Positions 1-7,045 of a DNA stretch of 16,925 bases are shown here, piece by piece (positions within the stretch are counted from its first letter, which is position 1; every line of letters starts with the position of its first letter). The notes below the pieces were generated by a model that was given only the letters and a program-made list of their open reading frames with translations, did no database searches and was not told the origin of the DNA. The stretch spans positions 1-16,925 of the forward strand of contig DJEP01000091.1 in the NCBI GenBank assembly GCA_002431915.1. Reading direction: 5' to 3'. The DNA comes from Lachnospiraceae bacterium UBA5895. Lineage in GTDB: Bacteria; Bacillota; Clostridia; Lachnospirales; Lachnospiraceae. The position numbers were made by a program, and so were the translations under genes.

Positions 1-72
1 TACTTTCCTTAGGTATTATATCACATCTCAATTGCTTTCTATGTAATATTTCTCTTGAATATACACAAATAA

Positions 73-156
73 CCGGGTCTTAAGGAAGAACAGAAGAAGC
101 GATTGATGGCTTATATGGAGGCTTTGAAGAAAATAGAAAGTTTGGAGAAGATTTAA
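73..156 (+). pseudogene. Possible C-terminal remnant of an unknown gene
   Basis: An open frame runs from just after a TAA at 70-72 to a TAA at 154-156. It encodes about 27 charged, helix-prone residues, ending MEALKKIESLEKI. It lacks a plausible start with a ribosome site, and the DNA before it (1-72) is AT-rich and has stops. The lysine/glutamate pattern looks more like a real protein tail than random sequence, so it may be the end of a gene lost by deletion next to the ORF6N gene. I do not recognise the family, and chance is a fair alternative. Confidence 0.25.
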
Positions 157-173
157 ATAACGAGGAAAAATAT

Positions 174-683
174 ATGAATACAGAAATTCAAATAATACCA
201 TCTGCAGAGGATATTAGAAATAAAGTATATTGGGTTCGTGGAAACCAAGTAATGTTAGATGCGGATTTAGCTTTTATTTATGGATATGAAGTTAAAAATC
301 TGAATCGGCAGGTAAAACGAAATATGGCAAGATTTCCAGAAGACTTTATGTTTCAGCTTACCCAAACCGAATATGATAATTTGCGGTGCCAAAATGTCAC
401 CGCAATTAGTAATATGTCCAGAACAATGCCCTTTGTGTTTACAGAGCAAGGTATATATATGCTTGCAACTGTTTTAAAAGGGGAACTTGCAGAACGACAA
501 AGTATATTTATTATGCGTGCATTTCGCGAAATGAGACATTTTGTAGCCCACAATGCTCTTATGTTTGAGAAAATTAATGATATAGAATTAAAACAGCTGA
601 AATATCAAAAGGAAACTGATGAGAAGTTTGGTAAAATATTTGCATATATGACAGATCATGAGGAAGACACTCAAAAGATTTAA
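174..683 (+). CDS. ORF6N-domain protein (phage-type DNA-binding family)
   Basis: This 169-residue protein has an ORF6N domain over about residues 15-125. Hallmarks are YWVRGNQVMLDADLAFIYG, then VKRNMARFPEDFMFQL, LRCQNVTAI and PFVFTEQGIYMLATVLKGELA. ORF6N proteins are related to KilA-N/Bro proteins of phages and large DNA viruses and are thought to bind DNA; many Firmicutes carry chromosomal copies of unknown role. The tail (about 125-169) is charged and may form a coiled coil, a common place for partner domains, but no second domain is recognised. The ATG at 174 follows a GAGG at 163-166. The gene is clearly more AT-rich than the DUF438 gene downstream, consistent with acquisition by transfer. 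No integrase or other phage gene is visible nearby. Confidence 0.85.
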   Translation: MNTEIQIIPSAEDIRNKVYWVRGNQVMLDADLAFIYGYEVKNLNRQVKRNMARFPEDFMFQLTQTEYDNLRCQNVTAISNMSRTMPFVFTEQGIYMLATVLKGELAERQSIFIMRAFREMRHFVAHNALMFEKINDIELKQLKYQKETDEKFGKIFAYMTDHEEDTQKI

Positions 684-694
684 TGAATAGTTGT

Positions 695-731
695 AATTCC
701 TCCGGGGCATACTGATTCCGGAGGAATTTTT
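695..731 (+). terminator. Hairpin with U-run that also covers the next gene's ribosome site
   Basis: Arms AATTCCTCCGG (695-705) and CCGGAGGAATT (718-728) pair perfectly over 11 bp around a 12-nt loop and run into TTTTT (727-731). By form it is an intrinsic terminator for the ORF6N gene. The right arm contains GGAGG (720-724), the Shine-Dalgarno of the gene starting at 734, so the same hairpin would mask translation of any transcript that reads through. Confidence 0.7.
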
Positions 732-733
732 AT

Positions 734-1978
734 ATGAAAGATCAGATCAAATCTTACTTACAACGTTTAAATAATGGAGAAACTTTGGAAAGTGTCCAGG
801 CGGATTTCGTCCGGGAATGTAAGGATGTGGATCCCGCCGAGATCATGCAGGCAGAACAGGAATTATTACGGGAAGGCACTTCCATCGGGGAATTGCAACG
901 GCTCTGCGATGTGCATTCCGCCTTGTTTCATGGTTCCACTACAGAGGAGAAAATTGCCAATGCTGAAAAAGCTGTGGCGCATTCTATGGATGCCCGGAAA
1001 CTGCATGCTGAAAACATGAAAGATCAGCGGCTCTCCGCCGCTGCCGCCCTGATCCAGATCTTCGGGCATCCCCTGCAGACCTTTACCCTGGAAAATGCAG
1101 CACTGGAAAAAATGCTTACCCGCGCAGAACAAGCTTTGGAAAACGATGGAATCGATGACCGCCTGTTAAACGAGCTGCGGCAGATTGCTATCCACTATGC
1201 CAAGAAGGGAGACTTACTTTATCCACATTTGAATGTGCAATATGGGATCAACGGACCCTCCGCGGTCATGTGGACAGTAGATGATGAGATCCGGGATGAG
1301 TTGAATGCTCTGGCAAAGCAAAAAGATCATATAGAGACCGATGCGTGGAAACAGCGCCTGAAAGCCGTCCTGACCCGCATGGAAGAAATGATCTATAAGG
1401 AATCCAACATTCTCTTCCCCAACTGCGCGCTGAATTTCTCAGAGGAAGAGTGGTATCACATCTATCGGGATGCTAAAGATTACGCAGAATGCTTCGGTGT
1501 CCGGGGCGATACCTGGGAAGCGGCGGAAGCACATCTGGCTGACACCGCTGCTGTCGCAGGTGCCATGTCTGCGGAACATGCTTTTGCAGGCGGTGAGACC
1601 CGGATTCATCTCCCCGGCGGCAGTCTGACTCTGTCACAGCTGACCGCTATGCTGAATACGATCCCTCTGGAGATCTCCTTCGTGGACATCGATAATATCA
1701 ACCGCTACTTCAACGAAGGTCCCAAGGTATTCAAGCGTCCCGGTATGGCACTGGGAAGAGAAGTCTTCACCTGTCATCCGCCCAAGATCGAGCAGAAAGT
1801 GCGCCGAATCATCGACGAATTTCGTGCCGGAACATTAGATCAGGTGCCGGTCTGGATGGACAAGGGCGGCAGAACTTTTCTGGTCACCTATTACGCTGTC
1901 CGTGATAAGAACGAACAGTATCTGGGAACACTGGAGCTGGTACAGGATATGGAATTCGCAAAAGAGCACTTCCAATAA
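734..1978 (+). CDS. DUF438 / hemerythrin-like HHE / PAS domain protein
   Basis: This 414-residue cytoplasmic protein has the three-part COG2461 layout. An N-terminal DUF438 domain (about 1-80) includes LCDVHSALFHG. A hemerythrin-like four-helix domain (about 100-240) has GHPLQTFTLEN, HYAKKGDLLYPHL, GPSAVMWTVDDEIRDEL and YKESNILFP. A C-terminal PAS domain (about 300-410) has VDIDNINRYFNEG, FTCHPPK and GTLELVQD. Relatives are suspected redox, oxygen or nitric oxide sensors, but the role is unproven. From memory of the family, several hemerythrin positions that are usually His or Glu differ here (Q115, G196/D197, S in KESN), so iron binding is uncertain. The ATG at 734 is set by GGAGG at 720-724, which lies in a hairpin. 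The stop codon sits in the loop of the downstream terminator. Confidence 0.9.
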   Translation: MKDQIKSYLQRLNNGETLESVQADFVRECKDVDPAEIMQAEQELLREGTSIGELQRLCDVHSALFHGSTTEEKIANAEKAVAHSMDARKLHAENMKDQRLSAAAALIQIFGHPLQTFTLENAALEKMLTRAEQALENDGIDDRLLNELRQIAIHYAKKGDLLYPHLNVQYGINGPSAVMWTVDDEIRDELNALAKQKDHIETDAWKQRLKAVLTRMEEMIYKESNILFPNCALNFSEEEWYHIYRDAKDYAECFGVRGDTWEAAEAHLADTAAVAGAMSAEHAFAGGETRIHLPGGSLTLSQLTAMLNTIPLEISFVDIDNINRYFNEGPKVFKRPGMALGREVFTCHPPKIEQKVRRIIDEFRAGTLDQVPVWMDKGGRTFLVTYYAVRDKNEQYLGTLELVQDMEFAKEHFQ

Positions 1979-1994
1979 GGAATGTGCTCTTTTT
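1960..1994. terminator. Bidirectional intrinsic terminator between convergent genes
   Basis: AAAAGAGCACTTCC (1960-1973) pairs with GGAATGTGCTCTTTT (1979-1994 region), with one bulged T. The five-base loop holds the TAA of the DUF438 gene. T-runs follow on both strands, so it can end both the + transcript and the - transcript of the carbonic anhydrase-like gene that stops at 2003. Confidence 0.85.
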
Positions 1995-2002
1995 ACTGTC
2001 AC

Positions 2003-2500
2003 TCAATATAATCTTGCCTGTCTGTTTCTGATTTCTTCCTGCGCCTCTTCTACATAGAGCTGCGCGTTCTCCAGATTCCATCGAATCTCCTCTTCGGTAA
2101 CTGCCCGCTTTACTTTTCCGGGATTCCCGATAACCAGTGAATTATCCGGAATCTCCACATTCTGTGTCACCAGCGCACCTGCACCGATGATGCAGTTTTT
2201 CCCGATCTTGCAGCCATTCATCAGAATGGCTCCCATGCCGATCATGGTATTGTCGCCGATCTTACAGCCATGGATGATGGCACCGTGCCCTATCGTCACA
2301 TGATTTCCAATCTCCACCGGATACCCGCTGCCCAAATGCACGACCGCATTGTCCTGAATATTACTCTCTTTTCCGATGACAATGGAGTCCCGGTCTCCCC
2401 GAACCACCGCATTGTACCAGATTCCGCTGTTTTCCCCTATCGTCACATTTCCCAGTACCACCGCACCGGGCGCTATAAATGCTGTCTCATGGATCTGCAT
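2003..2500 (-). CDS. Gamma-class carbonic anhydrase-like hexapeptide protein
   Basis: This 165-residue protein forms a left-handed beta-helix of hexapeptide repeats. The motifs NAVVRGDRDSI, NIQDNAVVH, VTIGHGAIIHGCKIG and IGMGAILMNG are typical of the YrdA/PaaY branch of gamma carbonic anhydrases, which form trimers with zinc or iron between subunits. The three metal-site histidines are present at 55, 72 and 77, with R34, D36 and Q49 also conserved. Many relatives show little or no measured carbonic anhydrase activity, so CO2 hydration is likely but unproven. I chose the ATG at 2498-2500 because GGGAG sits 9 nt before it and because family members begin at this point. An in-frame ATG at 2551 has no ribosome site and lies inside the upstream ATPase gene. 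The 31-nt gap to that gene suggests cotranscription. Confidence 0.9.
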   Translation of the reverse strand: MQIHETAFIAPGAVVLGNVTIGENSGIWYNAVVRGDRDSIVIGKESNIQDNAVVHLGSGYPVEIGNHVTIGHGAIIHGCKIGDNTMIGMGAILMNGCKIGKNCIIGAGALVTQNVEIPDNSLVIGNPGKVKRAVTEEEIRWNLENAQLYVEEAQEEIRNRQARLY

Positions 2501-2531
2501 ATATTTTTTCTCCCTATATTCTAACTCTTCA

Positions 2532-3821
2532 TTACAAAGTGCACACCGCATATAACGGTATATTTTTCATCCAACCCTGATCAATATATTTCTTTGCTGA
2601 AAAGCGAATTGCTGTTTGCGGATGATATTTTTCGCAATAGCATTTCAAACTCTGGGATTTCAGATTTGTCTCTGCTTTTACTTCGATGGGAACAATATCT
2701 TTTCCCATTTGTATCATAAAATCCTGTTCAAAAGTCGCCTTTTCCGTTCCATAATAATAAGGCGTATATTTTGTATCCGAAACAATCTGCTGCAATACAT
2801 ACTGCTCTGTCAGCGCACCTTTAAACTCAACAAAAATATCATTACCTTCCAGAATACTCATGGCATCCAAGTCACTCATTGCTCCCAGCAGTCCCACATC
2901 CAACATAAACAGCTTGTATACATTGATCTCCTTGTATGCAGCCAGCGGCACGTGCGGTTCATTCACACGATTTACCTTATAGATCAGTCCGCAATCCAGG
3001 AGCCATTGTATTGCTATCTCAAAATCAGCACTTCTGGCACCCTTTTTAATCTGTCCAAAGAAAAATTTCTTATTTTCCTTCGCCAACTGTATCGGAATAG
3101 ATTCCCATACCATGCGAATTCTGGGAAGATCTTTAGCATCTATATGTTTTCCAAAGTCTCCCTGATATTGACGCACTATATCTTTTTGCAACTCCCGAAC
3201 GCCGACATAGTCCTTCTGTTCTCTGAAAACATCGACTACCGCAGGCATTCCACCGGTATAATAATAATTTTTTAACCAAAACAAGTATTTATCTGAAAAG
3301 TTGTCTATTATGGAAAAGTCTTTGCTGTCCAATGCTCCCGACAACCCCTCTTCCCCCATGGCACATAAAAATTCCCTAAAATTCAAAGGATAGAGGTCCA
3401 GCAGTTCTACCTTGCCTACCGGATAGGATACTCCCTGATGAATCGCTACCCCCAATAGGGATCCCGCCGCAAGAACATGATACTCCGGTGCATCTTCGCA
3501 GAAATATTTCAGAGATTCCAGAACTCTCGGTGCATCCTGAATTTCATCCAGAATAATCAATGTATCTCCGGGGGTAATTGTGACCCCTGTTTCGATATTA
3601 AGATTCATAAGAATTCTCTGAATGTCAAAATCCATTTCAAAGACATCACTCATTCTTTTATTATTATAAAAGGATACATACGCCACTTTAGAGAAAAATT
3701 GTTTTCCAAATTCCTTCATTAACCATGTTTTTCCTACCTGTCTCGCACCCATAATAATCATAGGCTTTCTATTTTTCTTTTCTTTCCAGTTCTGCAATTG
3801 TTCCATGGCAAATCGTTTCAT
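2532..3821 (-). CDS. AAA_14 / DUF4143 ATPase
   Basis: This 429-residue protein has Walker A GARQVGKT at residues 25-32 and Walker B TLIILDEIQD at 87-96, typical of the AAA_14 domain. It ends in a DUF4143 domain whose tail (EQDFMIQM then IPIEVKAE) matches the D...ExK pattern of PD-(D/E)XK nuclease-like folds. These STAND-like ATPases are widespread in gut Firmicutes and Bacteroidetes, often in many copies per genome, and their job is unknown. Two ATGs are possible. The one at 3825-3827 touches GGAGG (3828-3832) with no spacing, whereas the one at 3819-3821 has a good 6-nt spacing, so I chose the latter. The gene is AT-richer than the sugar operon, consistent with a mobile or recently gained gene. 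Three 33-bp repeats precede it. Confidence 0.88.
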   Translation of the reverse strand: MKRFAMEQLQNWKEKKNRKPMIIMGARQVGKTWLMKEFGKQFFSKVAYVSFYNNKRMSDVFEMDFDIQRILMNLNIETGVTITPGDTLIILDEIQDAPRVLESLKYFCEDAPEYHVLAAGSLLGVAIHQGVSYPVGKVELLDLYPLNFREFLCAMGEEGLSGALDSKDFSIIDNFSDKYLFWLKNYYYTGGMPAVVDVFREQKDYVGVRELQKDIVRQYQGDFGKHIDAKDLPRIRMVWESIPIQLAKENKKFFFGQIKKGARSADFEIAIQWLLDCGLIYKVNRVNEPHVPLAAYKEINVYKLFMLDVGLLGAMSDLDAMSILEGNDIFVEFKGALTEQYVLQQIVSDTKYTPYYYGTEKATFEQDFMIQMGKDIVPIEVKAETNLKSQSLKCYCEKYHPQTAIRFSAKKYIDQGWMKNIPLYAVCTL

Positions 3822-3840
3822 CGTCATCCTCCTTCCTTAT

Positions 3841-3939
3841 AAAATATAGTTTACCACATTTTTTCCGATCTAATCAATCATATATATAACATTTTTTCTG
3901 ACCAAAACTCTATATTTTACAACACTTTTTCCGACCAAA
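3841..3939 (-). repeat. Three tandem 33-bp repeats upstream of the ATPase gene
   Basis: On the + strand the 18-nt cores are ACATTTTTTCCGATCTAA (3856-3873), ACATTTTTTCTGACCAAA (3889-3906) and ACACTTTTTCCGACCAAA (3922-3939). Each starts exactly 33 nt after the last and is preceded by a looser 15-nt AT-rich part containing TATA-type sequence. Read on the - strand, each unit has TTGGTC (TAGATC in the unit nearest the ATPase) and, 17-18 nt on, TATAnn, so each resembles a weak promoter. The array starts one base past the MgtC stop codon and ends 8 nt before the ATPase Shine-Dalgarno. It may be a set of operator sites or tandem promoters. Confidence 0.8.
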
Positions 3940-4632
3940 CTATACTTCCTCCAGATAATGCACACCTTCTATCTGACTAACTTCCGATAAAATTTCCGCA
4001 TGATTTCTTCTCTTCTTCAGATCCAGCATCATAGTAAGGACGATATCCGATCCTTTTAAGGTCTTATCTCTCTTTTTTTCCACAGAACTCAGTTCATATC
4101 CACATTCATGGATATAGTCATAGACTCCCCCTGTCATAGCCTTATCAATTTCCATATACAAGCCAATGTAGCGGTTGTATTGCTCCTGCACACGGCTGAC
4201 TCTGGCAATTCCGAACATTGTGACAATAATCAGTGCGAACATCATCAGGCTGACCTCCAGCATTCCGGATCCCAACATAATCCCAAGGGTTGCCGTTGCC
4301 CACAATCCGGCAGCCGTTGTCAATCCTCTGACCTGATTTTTCCCGGTAATAATGATGGTTCCTACTCCCAGAAAACCGATGCCACTGACTACACCTGCCG
4401 GGATACGCCCCATATCCGTCCTTCCGATGCCCAGGGCTGTTCCAAGGTAGATATTAACCGCAGCGGAAGCCGCCGCTCCGAGGCAGACTAAGGCAAAGGT
4501 CCGCATTCCCGCCGGGTGATGCTTCGTCGCTCTCTCCAGTCCGATCACACAACCCAGCACAGCCGCAAACAGCAGCCGCAAAGCTATGGCTCCATTCGTA
4601 AATTCCGCAAAATAATTCGCAAAGTTCTGCAT
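3940..4632 (-). CDS. MgtC/SapB family membrane protein
   Basis: This 230-residue inner-membrane protein has the MgtC signature. It includes LGCVIGLERATKHHPAGMRTFALVCLGAA near residues 26-54 and RIPAGVVSGIGFLGVGTII near 76-95, followed by hydrophobic segments up to about 145. A soluble ACT-like C-terminal domain (about 150-230) is present, as in the longer family members. MgtC proteins are linked to survival in low magnesium and, in pathogens, to control of the F-type ATP synthase; in commensals the role is unknown. The ATG at 4630-4632 follows AAAGGAG with suitable spacing. No magnesium (M-box) riboswitch is visible in the 135-nt leader. There is no terminator before the ATPase gene, so readthrough into it is likely. 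Confidence 0.9.
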   Translation of the reverse strand: MQNFANYFAEFTNGAIALRLLFAAVLGCVIGLERATKHHPAGMRTFALVCLGAAASAAVNIYLGTALGIGRTDMGRIPAGVVSGIGFLGVGTIIITGKNQVRGLTTAAGLWATATLGIMLGSGMLEVSLMMFALIIVTMFGIARVSRVQEQYNRYIGLYMEIDKAMTGGVYDYIHECGYELSSVEKKRDKTLKGSDIVLTMMLDLKKRRNHAEILSEVSQIEGVHYLEEV

Positions 4633-4692
4633 ATCTATTTCTCCTTTCGCATTTCCATACTTTTTTCAATCTTTTCATACTCCCATATAAGA

Positions 4693-4732
4693 AAGACCGG
4701 CATAGTCTCCTGTTGCGAACTGTACCGGTCTT
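4693..4732 (-). terminator. Terminator at the end of the sugar operon
   Basis: AAGACCGG (4693-4700) pairs with CCGGTCTT (4725-4732), and after one mismatch the stem continues for five more pairs, including one G-U. On the - strand it is followed by a T-rich tail (TTTCTTATA). It lies 36 nt past the last gene of the sugar operon and about 60 nt before the MgtC start, so it probably separates the two units. It could instead be in the MgtC leader if that gene's promoter lies between 4733 and 4767. Confidence 0.7.
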
Positions 4733-4767
4733 CATTATCATTTAAAAATATCTGATGTTTTACAAAA

Positions 4768-5640
4768 TTACAGATTCAGAAGGTATTCTCCCAGCGCATA
4801 AGAGAAATCTACCAGATACGGCTGTACCTCCTTTGGGTACATGCTGGTAAGATGATGGGTCTCAAAAGCAAAACACTCCTGATAATCAATATCCCGTAAA
4901 GCCTGCATTACCTCTTTCCAGGGAATCGTTCCGTTAAATGGTGCAAAATGTTCATCCTTGACACCGTAATTATCGTTAATATGAGTAGCTTTCAGATGAG
5001 ATCCTACCTGACGGATCATATCCGGAACATTCAATCCCACCATATTTGCATGACCGGTATCAATACATATCTGTACATTCGGATTGTCAATGACATCCAT
5101 CAGCTCCAACAACTCTTCTGCACAACTGCCGTAATGGGTAGGCTTTGTCATGTTTTCGATTGCCATTCCCACATGATGATCCGCAAAAATTTCGCCCCAA
5201 TGCTTCATGTATTCTCTGTTGTATTTAAAAGATTTCCTGTAATCATAACCGCCGCCGTTGCGTCTGACGGTGTAAGGATGAACTACCATCCATTTCACGC
5301 CCACTCCTTCTGCCGCCAGGACACTGCGCCGCATAAGTTCCTCTCCGAGTTCTCCGTCCGAACGGGTCAGATCCGCGTTAAATGCATTTCCCATCGTCCA
5401 GTAGGCATGTGCCTGGATATATTGCACGCCAACTTCTTCTGCAAGCGCTGCGGTATCTTCGATCCATTTTTCCCAGTTATCCCCTCTTAAGGGCTGCCCT
5501 TCCGTGCAATGACTGCAAAGACATGCATCTACATATTTATATCCTGCCTTTGCACAGGCTCTGGTAGACACATCGATGGGAATCTGATAAGGCTTCTTAT
5601 CAATGAAATCCATAATATTAGTTGATGTTGCCAGTTTCAT
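4768..5640 (-). CDS. Sugar phosphate isomerase/epimerase, TIM barrel (AP_endonuc_2 family), copy 1
   Basis: This 290-residue protein is a xylose isomerase-like TIM barrel. Metal and substrate motifs occur in the usual order: WMVVHP, GMAIENM, ICIDTGHANM, ATHINDNYGVKDEH and FAFETHH, giving likely metal ligands Glu, Asp, His and Glu. Family members include hydroxypyruvate isomerase, tagatose/psicose 3-epimerases, inosose dehydratase and C-glycoside-cleaving enzymes, so the reaction cannot be assigned. The ATG at 5638-5640 follows GGTGGAG with 7-nt spacing. An in-frame ATG at 5673 lacks a ribosome site and adds residues the paralogue lacks. It is the last gene of the operon, 40 nt after FAD oxidoreductase 1, and is a paralogue of the gene at 9892; both begin M(K/R)(L/I)(A/S)TSTN/G. 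Confidence 0.88.
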   Translation of the reverse strand: MKLATSTNIMDFIDKKPYQIPIDVSTRACAKAGYKYVDACLCSHCTEGQPLRGDNWEKWIEDTAALAEEVGVQYIQAHAYWTMGNAFNADLTRSDGELGEELMRRSVLAAEGVGVKWMVVHPYTVRRNGGGYDYRKSFKYNREYMKHWGEIFADHHVGMAIENMTKPTHYGSCAEELLELMDVIDNPNVQICIDTGHANMVGLNVPDMIRQVGSHLKATHINDNYGVKDEHFAPFNGTIPWKEVMQALRDIDYQECFAFETHHLTSMYPKEVQPYLVDFSYALGEYLLNL

Positions 5641-5680
5641 TTTATTTCTCCACCTTTCCGCAAAAACATGCATCTCTCAT

Positions 5681-7045
5681 TTACACAGACAAAATTGCTT
5701 TCTGTTCCAGTAAATGTCTGCGAAGCTCTGCCACGTCTACCTTTTCAGGTTCACAATGGGCTGCTGCCGCCATCGCAGCCGCTTCCCCGGCCGCCTGTCC
5801 CACTGCCATACATTCATTCATGATTCTGGTAGAGCCAAAGGTAATGGCATCTACGCTGATGTCTCTTCCTGCCATCATCAGGTTGGGAATATCCGCAGAC
5901 ACCAGACATCCATAAGGAATTCCAAAAGGTTCTTCAATGGTAACACGATACGTTCCGTCACCTGCTCCATTATGAATATCAATAAAGTATCCACATAATG
6001 CAATACTGTCCTCCGGCTTTTTTCCGTCCACCGCATCATGATAATCCAGCATCTTGATGCCCTTGATTCTACGGCTCTCCCGGACACCGATGGAAGCATT
6101 GATGGAATCCAGATAGCAATTTTCAAAACCGGGCACATTTTCCCGGAACATCTTCATAAGCTTCGGAATCTGCAGATGAGCTTCCATTTCCCCGTTACTT
6201 AAGTCATGCAGGTCGGAACCGTCAAAATTCAACAGACGGATCGTATTCACTGCCACCTGTCCCGGCATGGGCTGACGGATAAAAATAACGGTCTCCCTGT
6301 CCACCGGACATTCGCCCTTTTTCCGGAGTTCCTCCAGGAGATGATGCATCCCCAGGAAAATAAAGCTCTTCGTCTTCCGGAAGAAATCCGCATTATATCC
6401 CTGGGCAATGTTGTCCAGTACATCATAGGGCAATTCCTCCGGGTGTTGTTCGATAAAATCGCAAAACTCTTCAAAATTCACCCCGCCCAGGTTGAACATC
6501 AGGGTAGGCGGCTGCATCACATTATTTTCGTTTCCTTTTTCTGTTTCTGCTCCGCTTAAAGTACCTAAGTCGCCATCTCCGGTTCCATCGATAAACACGT
6601 CTGCCGTGATTTCAATGTGCTGTCCCTTGCCGGATACAATGACAGACCGGATCTTTCCATCCTTCATTTTCACATCTGCCAGTTCGCAGTGCATAAGAAG
6701 CTCCACTCCTGCCTCTTTTACCATCTCAAAACACAAGATTCTGGAATAAAACGGATGTATCAGCGTAACGGACTGGTGATGCGGGCAATACTCATGTCCA
6801 TAGGATGCTCCTGCCTGCTCCAGCCTGTCCACAAATTCCTGGGCAATACCGCCCACTACCTGTCTGCCTTTGATATCCCAGAATGCCAGAAAAGGAAGTC
6901 CGCTTCCTAGCTGTCCACCCAGATAACCGTTTCTTTCCACCAGCAGCACCTGCGCTCCTGCCCTCGCCGCTGTCACCGCAGCCGCAAATCCACCGGGACC
7001 TCCGCCTACCACTACCACATCTTTTTTAATCTGTTCCATGGTCAT
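5681..7045 (-). CDS. FAD-dependent oxidoreductase (FAD_oxidored family), copy 1
   Basis: This 454-residue flavoprotein has the dinucleotide-binding motif VVVGGGPGGFAAAVTAARAG at residues 11-30 and an acidic residue after strand 2 (VERNG). Mid-protein DVFIDGTGDGDLGTLSGAE and C-terminal MMAGRDISVDAITFGSTRI are typical of the PF12831-type FAD_oxidored family, where AGRD closes the FAD site. No signal peptide is present, so it is cytoplasmic. Substrates of this family are mostly unknown; oxidation of a sugar, polyol or glycoside is inferred from the operon. Its ATG overlaps the stop codon of the upstream dehydrogenase gene (ATGA), implying coupled translation; a second ATG at 7039 is an alternative start. 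The next gene is a sugar isomerase, mirroring the FAD 2/isomerase 2 order upstream. Confidence 0.88.
   Translation of the reverse strand: MTMEQIKKDVVVVGGGPGGFAAAVTAARAGAQVLLVERNGYLGGQLGSGLPFLAFWDIKGRQVVGGIAQEFVDRLEQAGASYGHEYCPHHQSVTLIHPFYSRILCFEMVKEAGVELLMHCELADVKMKDGKIRSVIVSGKGQHIEITADVFIDGTGDGDLGTLSGAETEKGNENNVMQPPTLMFNLGGVNFEEFCDFIEQHPEELPYDVLDNIAQGYNADFFRKTKSFIFLGMHHLLEELRKKGECPVDRETVIFIRQPMPGQVAVNTIRLLNFDGSDLHDLSNGEMEAHLQIPKLMKMFRENVPGFENCYLDSINASIGVRESRRIKGIKMLDYHDAVDGKKPEDSIALCGYFIDIHNGAGDGTYRVTIEEPFGIPYGCLVSADIPNLMMAGRDISVDAITFGSTRIMNECMAVGQAAGEAAAMAAAAHCEPEKVDVAELRRHLLEQKAILSV

Noticed and set aside
2501..2551. Longer N-terminus for the carbonic anhydrase-like protein
   Set aside because: The extra 17 residues start within the ATPase gene without a ribosome site, whereas the inner ATG has GGGAG at good spacing and fits the family's usual start.
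2616..3275. 219-codon open frame on the + strand opposite the ATPase gene
   Set aside because: It lies fully inside the ATPase gene, has no ribosome site and gives a low-complexity, Ile/Leu/Phe/Cys-rich product. It is a shadow frame.
3841..3939. CRISPR array
   Set aside because: Only three units, a core of 18 nt with mismatches, 15-nt spacers that resemble one another, and no cas genes. It fits regulatory repeats better.
4633..4767. Magnesium (M-box) riboswitch before the MgtC gene
   Set aside because: The gap is short and holds only one simple hairpin; the multi-helix M-box layout is not visible.
4948..5490. 180-codon open frame on the + strand opposite isomerase 1
   Set aside because: The isomerase on the - strand has all family motifs here; the antisense product is unlike any known protein and has no start signal.
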